From: Piscirickettsiaceae bacterium NZ-RLO1
GTDB lineage: Bacteria; Pseudomonadota; Gammaproteobacteria; Piscirickettsiales; Piscirickettsiaceae
DNA length: 34,145 bases
Direction: 5' to 3'
Assembly: GCA_001644975.1 (NCBI GenBank)
Contig: LVCQ01000016.1
Location: forward strand, 1 to 34,145
Every line of letters begins with the position of its first letter. Position 1 is the stretch's first letter. This document shows, one piece after another, positions 1 to 10,809 of this stretch. Position numbers and translations under genes: made by a program. Below the pieces are notes generated by a model. It did not search any database and had not been told where the DNA came from. It worked only from the letters and a program-made list of their open reading frames with translations.

Positions 1-20
1 GGGCGATCATTTAAAAATAA

Positions 21-728
21 AGTAGCACATCATCACTTTCTTCCATTTTAATCAGTAAAGTTATAGCACTCGCTTGCATCAAACTGAAAGAATTAAACTT
101 CGATGATACGCGCAACAAAACCCTTCAATTTCTAAAAAGTCTCTATCTTTATCAGCCTACAAGCATCAGCCATCGAGCAATGGCATTAAATGATGAGCAA
201 TCCAAGCTGTTGGGCCGCCTTTTTGCTCAAGCTTCTCAGTCACAATCGGCGGAGGACCTTGTTAGTATTTTAAATGACCTTCAAAAATCTCAAGCATTTA
301 AAGGCTATTTTTCTGACCCACGAAATCACCATTTCGATATAGAATTCCAAAGCTGTCAAACAATGTGCATGAAAATCCAGCTGCTAGAAGCACAACGCAT
401 ATTGGAAGAAACTACCAAAAAACAACAGCAGTTAAGCGATATAGAAACCATTATTGTAAACCAAGCTCAAGGCTATGGGTTTGATTTAGGGTTTGGAGGC
501 AGTAGGCATCGCATTCAAATATCAGTACGTGAGTCTTTGCAAGTTCCCGAGCCAATAGCCAAAATTATGCAGCTTATTAAAGATAATAGGCTAAATTCAA
601 GTGAAAAAATAACCGAGATAAAAAAAATACAATCTTCCGCCATACGGGGGCATCGCTCAGGTTTTCTCTTTTTTGCAAGAACCCAACATTCAACCAATCA
701 GTTTATTAGTAGGCTAGACTGTGGCTAA
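21..728 (+). CDS. Unrecognised protein, C-terminal coding fragment with unresolved start
   Basis: I do not recognise this protein. The first in-frame ATG is at 180 and would give 182 residues, but it has no convincing Shine-Dalgarno sequence. The same frame stays open back to the TAA at 18-20, with no ATG, GTG or TTG before 180. The 53 upstream codons read like protein (for example LNFDDTRNKTLQFLKSLYLY), so the real gene probably starts further left. Frame 1 is open from base 1 to the TAA at 49-51, and one added T in the TTTT run at 46-49 would join it to this frame. The protein is soluble, mostly helical and Gln/Ser/Lys rich, with no signal peptide. Its last 50 residues (ITEIKK, RGHRSGFLFF, STNQFI) recall, from memory only, short C-terminal domains of Legionella/Piscirickettsia effector-like proteins. 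Treat that as a guess. Confidence 0.5.
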   Translation, partial: SSTSSLSSILISKVIALACIKLKELNFDDTRNKTLQFLKSLYLYQPTSISHRAMALNDEQSKLLGRLFAQASQSQSAEDLVSILNDLQKSQAFKGYFSDPRNHHFDIEFQSCQTMCMKIQLLEAQRILEETTKKQQQLSDIETIIVNQAQGYGFDLGFGGSRHRIQISVRESLQVPEPIAKIMQLIKDNRLNSSEKITEIKKIQSSAIRGHRSGFLFFARTQHSTNQFISRLDCG

Positions 729-763
729 TTATAAAGTACTGGCGGGTTGTTTTTTACTCTTCT

Positions 764-1504
764 TTAACCCTGTTTAACTATATCAACCTCTTTAGGTAAC
801 TTAAGCTCAAATAATGAACTGGGCAGTATTTGATTAATTTTAATATTAAAAAACTGCAATTTTGTGCTCTGCCCTAGCGGCGTTAAGACTGTCATTTTCT
901 GGAGTTCTTTATTTTTAAAAGCAATTTCAATTTTAGAAACCAGACTTTGCTTATTTTTTGGCGATAAAATAAATAATTGAGATTGATCAGCCGACTTGCT
1001 TTGCTCTCTCACATCAAAGCCTGCAAGCGCTTGTACCGAAGCCCCGGTCAGTAATTTCACTGGAACCGCATCATCTAAACTTCCTAATGAACGCTCAATG
1101 ACCTGCTCAAGTAATGGCTGATAAATTTTAACCGACTGCTGTTTTGTTAAAATGATCTGATCCCATTGCTGATCAGCGGGAGCTTTGAACGCTTGAACTT
1201 GCTGACAATCAATATTCTTAACTTGCCAGAGTAACTGCCCGGGTTGCTTTAATAATAACCGGCCGTAAGCACACTCTAGGCGACCAGCAGCCGCTTCACC
1301 AATTTGCCAAAAATCTGCCTGATAGGTCTTGGCCGCTTTTAAAAACTCGACTAAATGGGAATTCGCAGCTGCTACAAAATCACTGTTATGATCGGCATTG
1401 CGGTGATTATTCGTGCTATTTTCTGCAACAGAAACCGTGATCGCCATAGCGTAACATAGCAAAAACAACACACCTTGAATAAATAACTGCTTAATTTTAA
1501 ACAC
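764..1504 (-). CDS. lolA: Outer-membrane lipoprotein carrier protein LolA
   Basis: Periplasmic chaperone that takes lipoproteins from the LolCDE transporter and hands them to LolB at the outer membrane. A signal peptide covers roughly residues 1-27, followed by a low-complexity Asn/His stretch. The body has the LolA pattern: a G-R-x-x-x-x-QPGQLLWQV segment, then SVKIYQPLLEQV, and a C-terminal FELKLPKEVDIV matching the family's F-x-x-P-x-G-V-D ending. At 246 residues it is slightly longer than E. coli LolA. The start is GTG at 1502-1504. A strong AGGAGGG (1515-1521) lies 10 bases upstream, inside the end of ftsK. The ftsK stop is only three bases away, so the two are co-transcribed and probably coupled, as in E. 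coli. Confidence 0.9.
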   Translation of the reverse strand: MFKIKQLFIQGVLFLLCYAMAITVSVAENSTNNHRNADHNSDFVAAANSHLVEFLKAAKTYQADFWQIGEAAAGRLECAYGRLLLKQPGQLLWQVKNIDCQQVQAFKAPADQQWDQIILTKQQSVKIYQPLLEQVIERSLGSLDDAVPVKLLTGASVQALAGFDVREQSKSADQSQLFILSPKNKQSLVSKIEIAFKNKELQKMTVLTPLGQSTKLQFFNIKINQILPSSLFELKLPKEVDIVKQG

Positions 1505-1507
1505 TGT

Positions 1508-4009
1508 TTAAACACCCTCCTGCGATGAAACTAAGACTTCTCGTGGGCCGTGTTGGCCATCAGAAACTAAACCTGCAGCTTCCATCGTTTCAACCAAACG
1601 TGAAGCACGATTGTAGCCAATGCGAAAACGCCGCTGTATCAGCGATGCAGACACTTTTTGCTGGTCGATAATAAACTCAACGGCTTGATCATAGAGCTCA
1701 TCTTGCTCCTGCGCATTTTCCTCACCAGCTTGTTGGCCGTAATCATCCAAACCACTCCCTTGGTCAATCAAATCAGCAATATAATCAGGCACCCCTTGCG
1801 TCTTTAATTGACGCACTACCGCATGTACCTCATGATCATCAATAAATGCCCCATGCACACGTGTTGGCACTCCACTGCCTGGCGGCAAATAGAGCATATC
1901 CCCATGACCTAATAGCTGCTCCGCACCTGCTTGATCAATAATCGTCCGCGAGTCAATTTTAGAAGATACCTGGAAGGCCATCCGCGTTGGAATATTCGCT
2001 TTAATCAGTCCAGTCACCACATCTACGGACGGGCGCTGTGTCGCTAACACCAGATGAATCCCAGCGGCACGTGCCTTTTGTGCAATCCGCGCGATAAGCT
2101 CTTCAACTTTTTTACCTACAATCATCATCATGTCAGCAAATTCATCAATAAAGACAACGATAAAGGGCAATTTAGCCAACAATTCAGGCTCTACACCCTC
2201 TGCTTTAACTTTTAACGGATTCACTAACGGTGCGCCTGCCTTTTGTGCTGCGAGAACCTTATCATTATAGCCTTTGATATTACGTACACCTAAAGCGGCT
2301 AATAGCCGATAGCGCCGCTCCATCTCTCCCACACACCAGCGTAAGGCACTAGCAGCTTCTTTCATATCCGTCACCACCGGTGTAAGTAAGTGTGGGATCC
2401 CTTCATAGACAGACAGCTCAAGCATTTTTGGGTCTATCATCACCATCCGCACATCTGCAGGCGTCGCTCGGTATAACAAGCTTAAGACCATCGCATTCAT
2501 ACCTACCGACTTCCCAGAGCCAGTAGTTCCAGCAACGAGTAAATGGGGCATACGCGCAAGGTCAGCCACTACCACCTCGCCTGCAATATCTCGCCCCAGC
2601 GCCAGCACCAAGCTCGAGCCAGCCTGTTGAAAAACATCAGCTTCCAGCACTTCGCGAAAACGTACTAATTCACGCTTCGCATTCGGTATTTCTACACCAA
2701 TGGTTGACTTACCTGGGATCACTTCAACCACACGCACACTGCGTGCTAATAAAGAGCGTGCCAAGTCCTGTGCCAAATTACTCACTCGGCTCGCTTTGAT
2801 CCCGGGAGAAAGTTCTAATTCATAACGAGTAACCACCGGCCCAGGGCAAACATCAACCACTTCCGCCTGAACACCAAAATCAGCCAAACGCCCTTCAACC
2901 AAACGTGACATCTCCTCCAATGCAGCGGCTGAATACAAACCTTTTTTATCTTGATTGCCCTCATCAAGCAAAGCTAAATCGGGCAAGTCTAATGGCCCGC
3001 GCTCTATTATTTCAGCATTAACTTTAGTCTCAGTGTTAGCTTTCATATCGATTTGTTGATTATTAGACTGTGATAAAGCAAGAGGTGGCTCTGCACTCAT
3101 CTCACTCTGTACAGCAAAGTTAAAGTGCGCCTGCTCCAGTTCATCTTTTTCGTTCTTATCACCTTGATCACTCTCAATAGTGCAATTATCAATCACGGGC
3201 GGATTAATGGCTTTTTCTTTTCTAAGTGCAGGGAGTAACGGTGTTTTTCTAGACGCTTGCTGGCTCTTATCACCACCACTTGCTTTAGCTATATTTTTTT
3301 TCTCTTTTGCGGCGGCTTTTTCTGCCATTTTTTCTTGCTTAGCCTGCTGGCGCTTTAATAAACGTTCAGCACGAAAACTCTCCAGACGTGCCATCTGTAG
3401 CTGCAAGCTATCTCGTAATGCGCTTACTCCGTAGGCAACCATGGCCTTAAACCCTAAAACAAGCCGTATCCAAGAGATACCTGAGTATAAAGTCATTGCG
3501 ATAAGAAACGCCGTAATCAGTAATACTGTTGCACCAGTAAGGTTAAACGCACTCACTACCCCTTTACCAACCAACATGCCAAGAATACCTCCTGCACCTT
3601 GTGGTAAAGAACTATGTGCAGGCACGACAAACAACGCTAACAATGCACTACCAGATAATAAAGCAATCAAACCGCCAGCGATACGCAAGATAAACAATGG
3701 GGGGTCAAAAGTAGCACGTAAGTCACGATATAACCGATATACAGCATAAAATATAAATAAAGGGATGGTATAAGCAAAATAACCTAACAAACCAAACAGT
3801 ACATCGGCACACCATGCGCCCACTCGTCCACCGGCATTTGCTATCGTCGTCGCATTCATGCCAGAAGAGAGCCAACCAGGATCAGCCGCATGGAAGGTTG
3901 CCAATGCAATACACAAAAACACACCAACGGCAACCAACAAAATCAGCCCACCTTCACGCAAGCGCTGCCATAAAAATGAATGCTGAATGCTCTGATAATC
4001 GTACTCCAA
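1508..4009 (-). CDS. ftsK: DNA translocase FtsK
   Basis: Septum-anchored hexameric DNA pump that clears and aligns chromosome termini for XerCD recombination. The N-terminal 190 residues hold about four hydrophobic membrane segments. A charged Lys/Ala/Gln-rich linker of about 200 residues follows, much shorter than the E. coli linker. The RecA-like motor has Walker A GTTGSGKS near residue 495, Walker [11 protein letters not shown] near 620, and the [12 protein letters not shown] segment. The last 65 residues form the DNA-reading winged-helix gamma domain ([17 protein letters not shown]). Total length is 833. The start appears to be TTG (4007-4009): GAGGGG lies six bases upstream and no nearby in-frame ATG fits. 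It heads a pair with lolA. The gene to its right, trxB, is divergent; lrp, which lies between them in E. coli, is absent. Confidence 0.95.
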   Translation of the reverse strand: MEYDYQSIQHSFLWQRLREGGLILLVAVGVFLCIALATFHAADPGWLSSGMNATTIANAGGRVGAWCADVLFGLLGYFAYTIPLFIFYAVYRLYRDLRATFDPPLFILRIAGGLIALLSGSALLALFVVPAHSSLPQGAGGILGMLVGKGVVSAFNLTGATVLLITAFLIAMTLYSGISWIRLVLGFKAMVAYGVSALRDSLQLQMARLESFRAERLLKRQQAKQEKMAEKAAAKEKKNIAKASGGDKSQQASRKTPLLPALRKEKAINPPVIDNCTIESDQGDKNEKDELEQAHFNFAVQSEMSAEPPLALSQSNNQQIDMKANTETKVNAEIIERGPLDLPDLALLDEGNQDKKGLYSAAALEEMSRLVEGRLADFGVQAEVVDVCPGPVVTRYELELSPGIKASRVSNLAQDLARSLLARSVRVVEVIPGKSTIGVEIPNAKRELVRFREVLEADVFQQAGSSLVLALGRDIAGEVVVADLARMPHLLVAGTTGSGKSVGMNAMVLSLLYRATPADVRMVMIDPKMLELSVYEGIPHLLTPVVTDMKEAASALRWCVGEMERRYRLLAALGVRNIKGYNDKVLAAQKAGAPLVNPLKVKAEGVEPELLAKLPFIVVFIDEFADMMMIVGKKVEELIARIAQKARAAGIHLVLATQRPSVDVVTGLIKANIPTRMAFQVSSKIDSRTIIDQAGAEQLLGHGDMLYLPPGSGVPTRVHGAFIDDHEVHAVVRQLKTQGVPDYIADLIDQGSGLDDYGQQAGEENAQEQDELYDQAVEFIIDQQKVSASLIQRRFRIGYNRASRLVETMEAAGLVSDGQHGPREVLVSSQEGV

Positions 4010-4102
4010 TGTGGGCCCCTCACTTTTGCTTGAATATACTTAACTTTAAACACCCCGATTAATTTAAGCTAGATTAAGTTAAGTTAGGCTAAAACAGCCT
4101 GA

Positions 4103-4130
4103 TTGACTATGGCGATGAGTCTAATATAAA
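4103..4130 (+). promoter_or_regulatory. Candidate sigma-70 promoter of trxB
   Basis: TTGACT (4103-4108), 16 bases, TATAAA (4125-4130) in the 262-base ftsK/trxB divergent gap. It would give a leader of about 135 bases before trxB. A second weaker -10-like GATAAT lies near 4162. Confidence 0.55.
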
Positions 4131-4268
4131 AAAACAATTTAACAAACTGTTATTAATCTAGGATAATACCGCCGAAAAGAGTCAAAACGAAAGACATCGG
4201 ACAAGGCTAGCCAGAGTCTGGGCTTTTCACGTATGATGAGTGAAATATTTCATTAAGGAGCACAATAA

Positions 4269-5958
<1,690 letters not shown>

Positions 5959-5968
<10 letters not shown>

Positions 5969-5986
5969 TTGAAAATCATGTATGAT
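5959..5986 (+). promoter_or_regulatory. Candidate promoter of infA
   Basis: TTACTT (5959-5964), 16 bases, TATGAT (5981-5986), overlapping the aat stop. It is followed at 6008-6022 by the inverted repeat CCCTAAATATTAGGG, in what would be the early leader about 35 bases before the infA start. Confidence 0.4.
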
Positions 5987-6054
5987 AGGCCCCATTCTGG
6001 CAAAAATCCCTAAATATTAGGGTGAAATTGCATAAAATTTAATAGTGAAGATGA

Positions 6055-6303
<249 letters not shown>

Positions 6304-6308
6304 AAATT

Positions 6309-6337
6309 AAAAAAGCCATCAAATCGATGGCTTTTTC
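6309..6337. terminator. Bidirectional Rho-independent terminator, infA / clpA
   Basis: Perfect hairpin: AAAAAGCCATC (6310-6320), five-base loop, GATGGCTTTTT (6326-6336). It has a U run in either direction. It lies 6 bases after the infA stop and 27 bases after the clpA stop, so it can end both convergent transcripts. Confidence 0.85.
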
Positions 6338-6363
6338 TCAATCTCAATAGCAAGGCGACTTAC

Positions 6364-8634
6364 TTATACTTTTTCTTCTTGAAAATCCAAGCATAACTCA
6401 CCCTCTTTTTGAGTAATATGCACCGCACCGCCATGCGAGAGCTTACCAAATAATAACTCCTCAGCTAATGGCCGCTTTAATACATTTTGAATCAACCGAC
6501 TCATCGGCCGCGCTCCCATTTTATGGTCATAACCATGTTCAGCTAACCAACCCCGTGCTTCTTCATCGATATCAAGCAAAATCCCCTTGTCATCTAACTG
6601 CGCTTGTAACTCACAAATCAGTTTATCAACCACATGCTTAATCACATCAAACGATAATGGCTTAAAGCGAATAATAGAATCTAAACGGTTACGAAACTCC
6701 GGTGAAAATGCTCTTTTTACGCTCTCAATACCATCTGCTGCATGATCTTGCTCAAAAAAGCCATAAGAAGCACGAGACTCTTCAAATGCACCAGCATTGG
6801 TCGTTAAGATAACAATGGCATGACGAAAGTCAGCCTGACGACCATTATTATCAGTCAACGTGCCATGATCCATCACCTGTAATAAAATATTAAAAATATC
6901 TGGATGCGCTTTTTCTATTTCATCCAATAATAATACGCAGTGTGGCTGTTTAGTGACAGCATCTGTTAATAACCCACCTTGATCGTAGCCAACATAGCCA
7001 GGAGGCGCACCGATCAGGCGAGCAACACTATGGCTTTCCATATATTCTGACATATCAAAACGAATCAGTTCAACACCCAATAACTTGGACAATTGGCGTG
7101 ACACTTCAGTTTTTCCCACTCCCGTAGGCCCTGCAAATAAGAACGAACCAATCGGTTTCGCTTCATCTCGTAAACCTGCCCGTGACATCTTAATCGTTGA
7201 GACCAAAGCCTCTATCGCCTCATCTTGACCAAAAATCAGTATTTTTAAATCTCGCTCAAGATTTTCTAACGATTTACGATCAGATGCTGAAACACGCTTT
7301 TCAGGAATCCGCGCCATCTTAGCGATGATTTTCTCAATATCTGTCACAGTAATTACTTTTTTACGCTTATCCTGCTCACGCAGTCGTTGATACGCACCCG
7401 CCTCATCCATCACATCAATGGCTTTATCAGGTAAAAATCGATCCGGTATATAACGTGCAGACAGCTCTGCAGCAACTTTCAAGGCTGAATTTGAATAACG
7501 AATATTGTGATGTGCCTCAAAACGGCTTTTCAGTCCTTTTAAAATACGATATGTTTCATCCTCAGTAGGCTCAGTAATATCTATTTTTTGAAAACGCCGT
7601 GCTAAAGCGCGATCTTTTTCAAAAATTCCACGATATTCTTGATACGTCGTTGACCCCATACACCTTAGCTCACCGCTGCTTAATAACGGCTTAATTAAAT
7701 TAGACGCATCCATCACACCACCTGATGCAGCACCTGCACCGATGATCGTATGAATTTCATCGATAAATAAGATCGCATCTTTGACTTTTTGTAACTGACG
7801 CAAAACAGATTTAAAGCGCTTTTCAAAGTCCCCTCGATATTTCGTCCCAGCTAATAATGCCCCCAGATCGAGCGAGTAAACAACGCTTTCATTAATCACA
7901 TCCGGCACATCGTTTTCAATAATTCGCCACGCCAGCCCTTCAGCAATGGCCGTTTTTCCTACTCCAGCTTCACCAACTAAGAGTGGATTATTTTTACGCC
8001 GGCGGCAGAGTACTTGGACAACACGCTCTAATTCTTGATTACGGCCAATTAGAGGATCAATAGCGCCCTGACGTGCTTTCTCATTAAGATTCACAGCAAA
8101 ACTCTCTAATGGTCCAACCATCGCCTCTTCAGCTTCTTCACTGCGCTCACCACCTTGCTGAGATGGTTGATCATAATCAACGCTTGGATCATCATCGTGA
8201 ATTTTAGAGATGCCATGAGAAATATAATTAACTACGTCTAAACGGGTAATATTTTGCTGTCTTAAAAAATAAACCGCTTGGCTATCTTGTTCACCAAAAA
8301 TAGCAACAAGCACATTAGCACCCGTGACTTCAGTTTTCCCTGCAGATTGCACATGAAAAACAGCACGCTGCAATACACGCTGAAACCCTAACGTCGGCTG
8401 AGTATCCCGGTCATAATCATTACTTGGAATCAGCGGTGTTGTTTCATCAAGAAACTGTGATAACGAGTGACGTAAGCGCTCTAAGTCCGCCCCACAGACC
8501 TGTAAAACACTTGCCGCAGCTGTATTATCTAATAATGATAACAATAAATGCTCAACTGTCATAAACTCATGGCGCTTCTCTCGAGCCACCTTAAAAGCCA
8601 AGTTAAGCGTCATTTCTAGGTCTTTACTTAACAT
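6364..8634 (-). CDS. clpA: ATP-dependent Clp protease ATP-binding subunit ClpA
   Basis: AAA+ unfoldase that feeds substrates, including ClpS-delivered N-end-rule proteins, into ClpP. The N-domain repeats lie in residues 1-145 ([18 protein letters not shown]). The first AAA module has Walker A GEAGVGKT near 222 and Walker [10 protein letters not shown] near 290. The second has GPTGVGKT near 503 and [13 protein letters not shown] near 570. The length of 756 residues is typical. The ClpP-docking loop, IGL in E. coli, reads YGF near residue 626, an aromatic change at its first position. It lies 54 bases downstream of clpS and is presumably co-transcribed with it. Confidence 0.96.
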   Translation of the reverse strand: MLSKDLEMTLNLAFKVAREKRHEFMTVEHLLLSLLDNTAAASVLQVCGADLERLRHSLSQFLDETTPLIPSNDYDRDTQPTLGFQRVLQRAVFHVQSAGKTEVTGANVLVAIFGEQDSQAVYFLRQQNITRLDVVNYISHGISKIHDDDPSVDYDQPSQQGGERSEEAEEAMVGPLESFAVNLNEKARQGAIDPLIGRNQELERVVQVLCRRRKNNPLLVGEAGVGKTAIAEGLAWRIIENDVPDVINESVVYSLDLGALLAGTKYRGDFEKRFKSVLRQLQKVKDAILFIDEIHTIIGAGAASGGVMDASNLIKPLLSSGELRCMGSTTYQEYRGIFEKDRALARRFQKIDITEPTEDETYRILKGLKSRFEAHHNIRYSNSALKVAAELSARYIPDRFLPDKAIDVMDEAGAYQRLREQDKRKKVITVTDIEKIIAKMARIPEKRVSASDRKSLENLERDLKILIFGQDEAIEALVSTIKMSRAGLRDEAKPIGSFLFAGPTGVGKTEVSRQLSKLLGVELIRFDMSEYMESHSVARLIGAPPGYVGYDQGGLLTDAVTKQPHCVLLLDEIEKAHPDIFNILLQVMDHGTLTDNNGRQADFRHAIVILTTNAGAFEESRASYGFFEQDHAADGIESVKRAFSPEFRNRLDSIIRFKPLSFDVIKHVVDKLICELQAQLDDKGILLDIDEEARGWLAEHGYDHKMGARPMSRLIQNVLKRPLAEELLFGKLSHGGAVHITQKEGELCLDFQEEKV

Positions 8635-8688
8635 AATACTTCTACCCCACCAAACCCAGCATGCAATACACGTTCTACACTCTCAACC

Positions 8689-9042
8689 CTACTGCCGATC
8701 AACTTCCATCATGCATAACAGAGGATAACCTGACTCTTTTGAATAATCATTAACTTGAGCAACTTTAGTCTCAGCCACATCACGAGAATAAAGACCACAA
8801 GTTGCACGACCTTTCGTATGTATCTCTAGCATGATTACCGTTGCCCTGTCCTCATCCATAGTGAAATATCGTTTAAGCACATCCACGACAAAGTCCATCG
8901 GTGTATAATCATCATTCAGTAGAACCACCTTATACATTGGAGGTACTTGCAATTTTGGCCGTGCGACCTCTGTTGCAATATCGCCCTCCATATCCTCTTT
9001 TTCGAGCGTTATATCTAAAAGTTTAGTCAATCTTTTGCTCAT
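8689..9042 (-). CDS. clpS: ClpS, adaptor for ClpA (N-end-rule recognin)
   Basis: Binds proteins with N-terminal Leu, Phe, Trp or Tyr and delivers them to ClpAP. The core is a close match: MYKVVLLNDDYTPMDFV (substrate pocket Asn-Asp-Asp), then IHTKGRATCGLYSRDVAETK and a C-terminal PLLCMME. The 117 residues include a flexible N-terminal tail of about 30. ATG is at 9040-9042, with GGGGGA seven bases upstream. It is divergent from cspD and upstream of clpA, the same arrangement as in E. coli. Confidence 0.96.
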   Translation of the reverse strand: MSKRLTKLLDITLEKEDMEGDIATEVARPKLQVPPMYKVVLLNDDYTPMDFVVDVLKRYFTMDEDRATVIMLEIHTKGRATCGLYSRDVAETKVAQVNDYSKESGYPLLCMMEVDRQ

Positions 9043-9084
9043 TCATTTCCCCCAGACGATCATCGCACTAATCAGCAACAGCTC

Positions 9085-9090
9085 ATTATA
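9085..9090 (-). promoter_or_regulatory. Candidate -10 box of the clpS-clpA promoter
   Basis: A consensus TATAAT on the minus strand, 43 bases before the clpS start. No good -35 sits at 16-18 bases spacing, so the promoter may need an activator or be weak. Confidence 0.4.
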
Positions 9091-9123
9091 TACTAACAAA
9101 ACATTTAAACAGAATTTAAGCCC

Positions 9124-9153
9124 TTGACGACACAGCCAAATATAGATCATTAT
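9124..9153 (+). promoter_or_regulatory. Candidate promoter of cspD
   Basis: TTGACG (9124-9129), 18 bases, CATTAT (9148-9153), leaving a leader of about 70 bases before the ATG at 9231. The -10 is imperfect; TATAAA at 9151-9156 would need a 21-base spacer. Confidence 0.4.
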
Positions 9154-9230
9154 AAAAGCTCAAATCAAGGGAAGAGCATCACACTTGTGAATGCTTGGTT
9201 TTAGTAGTTATCAACCCAAGGGACGTTGAT

Positions 9231-9524
9231 ATGGCAACAGGGTTCGTTAAATGGTTTAATAATGCAAAGGGATATGGGTTTATTCGCCCCGCAGAGGGAG
9301 GAGCCGACCTTTTTGCTCACTTTTCATCAATTGATATGGATGGTTACAGAACGTTAAAAACAGGTCAGCCTGTCAGCTATGAAACCAACCAAGGCACAAA
9401 AGGCTTATATGCAACGAATATTTATGTTGATAGGGGCCTTGATGATCAAATGTTCAGTCATAATTTTTCAACTGAAACATCAATTCGCCCAAGTGCAAGC
9501 ACACCTAAGGGCTCGTCCAGCTAA
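9231..9524 (+). CDS. cspD: Cold-shock-like protein CspD
   Basis: Single OB-fold nucleic-acid binder of the CspD branch. In E. coli, CspD is made in stationary phase and inhibits replication. RNP1 is KGYGFI and RNP2 is LFAHFSSI. The stretch MDGYRTLKTGQPV, with NAKGYGF before it, is diagnostic of CspD rather than CspA. The frame is open from an earlier ATG at 9195. I take the ATG at 9231 because MATGFVKWFNNAKG is the family start and AAGGGA lies just upstream. That gives 97 residues. After the cold-shock domain there is a Ser/Thr-rich tail of about 30 residues, longer than in E. coli. It is divergent from clpS, as in E. coli. Confidence 0.93.
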   Translation: MATGFVKWFNNAKGYGFIRPAEGGADLFAHFSSIDMDGYRTLKTGQPVSYETNQGTKGLYATNIYVDRGLDDQMFSHNFSTETSIRPSASTPKGSSS

Positions 9525-9546
9525 TCATCCAACTTAACTAAAAATA

Positions 9547-9590
9547 AAAAGCGCGAAGGAAAGCTTAGCCGCTTTTCTTCGCACTTTATA
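9547..9590 (+). terminator. Rho-independent terminator of cspD
   Basis: Arms GCGCGAAGGAAAGC (9551-9564) and GCTTTTCTTCGCAC (9571-9584) pair at 13 of 14 positions, counting one G-U, around a six-base loop. AAA/TTT extends the stem. It lies 26 bases after the cspD stop. Confidence 0.7.
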
Positions 9591-9696
9591 AGCAATTATT
9601 ACTTTTAAAATACTGAAGTTACTCGATTCCTAATTTCAAAGCATTTAAAAGGTCTAGGCTCACTTTACTCAACAAACAGCAAAATAAAACAATCTG

Positions 9697-9876
9697 TTAC
9701 TTACCCTTACCTAAGGTTGCAGCAGCACTGCCTTTTTGTAAAGATTGCACACTATGGCCTTTATCTACTGACGAAGTAGATTGTGTTTGCTGCTGATCAT
9801 GATGAGTCAGGCTACTACAGCCAACTAAAACAACACATGCAGCAGCCAACAGAGCTTTCAAACAAGTCCTTTTCAT
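9697..9876 (-). CDS. Small lipoprotein of unknown function
   Basis: 59 residues. A short basic start and a hydrophobic segment lead to a lipobox LVGC at about residues 17-20, so the mature part would be about 40 residues anchored by the lipidated Cys. The mature part is Gln/Ser/Lys rich with no domain that I recognise. The frame also permits GTG at 9879. I prefer the ATG at 9876 because AGGAG then sits six bases upstream. The gene stands alone, converging with cspD and 75 bases after the dedA-family gene. It resembles entericidin-like or other tiny lipoproteins only in architecture. Confidence 0.7.
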   Translation of the reverse strand: MKRTCLKALLAAACVVLVGCSSLTHHDQQQTQSTSSVDKGHSVQSLQKGSAAATLGKGK

Positions 9877-9951
9877 CACCCTCTCCTAACGATATATAGC
9901 AAAAATTACCATTATCCATTACCCTGAGTGTAGTACAAGTCACCTTAGATT

Positions 9952-10563
9952 TCAGACTCCAGATCGCTTAGACCTACGCCCTCGCCAAATAATCACAAAA
10001 ACCAAAATGACTAAGATAACAAACACAATCAAAGCCACACCTTTGTAATGACCAAGATGCTTTAATAATGCTTTTAACGCTATGCCAAAATAATACCCAC
10101 CGAGTATAAACGTCGATGACCACAACACTCCACCAATCACATCAAAGATAAAAAAGCGTCGCCAAGACATCTTTGTGGTCCCCAATACAATTGGAATCGC
10201 AGTTCGTAAACCATAAGCGTAACGCAATGCTAAAATTAACCAAATATCATATTTTTCTAATAAATTCTGAACATAAACCGCTTTTTTCTCAATTTTTGGC
10301 CAACGAGCAAGCAGTGGCCCCCCCCAAAATCGACCTAAGGCAAACAGAAGTTGGTCATGAATCGTACTACCAATAACGGAAATAAAAATAAGCAAAGGCA
10401 AATGAAAAGAGCCATATTTACCAAAAGAGTGCGCAGCTTCTATTCCTGCTAATAATAAAAAAGTTTCCCCTTCTATAAAAGCCGCAAAAAACATCATGGC
10501 ATAAATATGCTGTTCTAACCACAGCAAAGTCGGGGTAATATATAGGCATATCCAATCTAGCAC
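9952..10563 (-). CDS. DedA/SNARE-associated family membrane protein
   Basis: Inner-membrane protein of the DedA family. Members are thought to move undecaprenyl phosphate or phospholipid across the membrane and affect envelope stability. Hydrophobic segments lie near residues 10-45, 50-75, 135-160 and 172-195. The family pattern is visible: an acidic FIEGETFLLLAG re-entrant segment, GSTIHDQLLFALGRFWG, then RYAYGLRTAIPIVLGTTKMSWRRF and GVLWS. It ends in a basic tail (RGRRSKRS). Start GTG at 10561-10563, with GGAG 8-9 bases upstream. At 203 residues it is normal for the family. The exact paralogue (YqjA-, YghB- or DedA-type) cannot be told from sequence alone. Confidence 0.85.
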   Translation of the reverse strand: MLDWICLYITPTLLWLEQHIYAMMFFAAFIEGETFLLLAGIEAAHSFGKYGSFHLPLLIFISVIGSTIHDQLLFALGRFWGGPLLARWPKIEKKAVYVQNLLEKYDIWLILALRYAYGLRTAIPIVLGTTKMSWRRFFIFDVIGGVLWSSTFILGGYYFGIALKALLKHLGHYKGVALIVFVILVILVFVIIWRGRRSKRSGV

Positions 10564-10666
10564 TCAATTAGCTCCAAAAATTCAGCGTTAAGTCTAACAT
10601 AAAGTGAACATCAGTGGGACTGAAGAAACAATAATCTCTATCGCCAACATACAAAATAAATGATAA

Positions 10667-10681
10667 TCTAACACTGTTAGA
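10667..10681. promoter_or_regulatory. Perfect palindrome TCTAACACTGTTAGA, candidate operator
   Basis: Seven-base arms around one central C in the 246-base gap between the divergent dedA-family gene and the ampG-like gene. It sits 104 and 129 bases from the two starts. A consensus TATAAT for the permease gene lies at 10778-10783. No regulator gene is adjacent. Confidence 0.4.
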
Positions 10682-10809
10682 GACAGATGAATATAAAACA
10701 GTGCCAGTTCAGGGAAAACACGTTGTCCTAAGCCTCAGAAAAACTTGATTTAAAGCATAACTATCTCAATATTTATTTATAATTTAGAGTGATGTAATTT
10801 AGGAGCTCT

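Noticed and set aside
3180-4062. Plus-strand open frames inside ftsK
   Set aside because: They are antisense to clearly coding ftsK, have no family pattern and no ribosome sites.
9195-9230. Earlier ATG for cspD
   Set aside because: It adds 12 residues foreign to the family; the ATG at 9231 has the proper start and an AAGGGA upstream.
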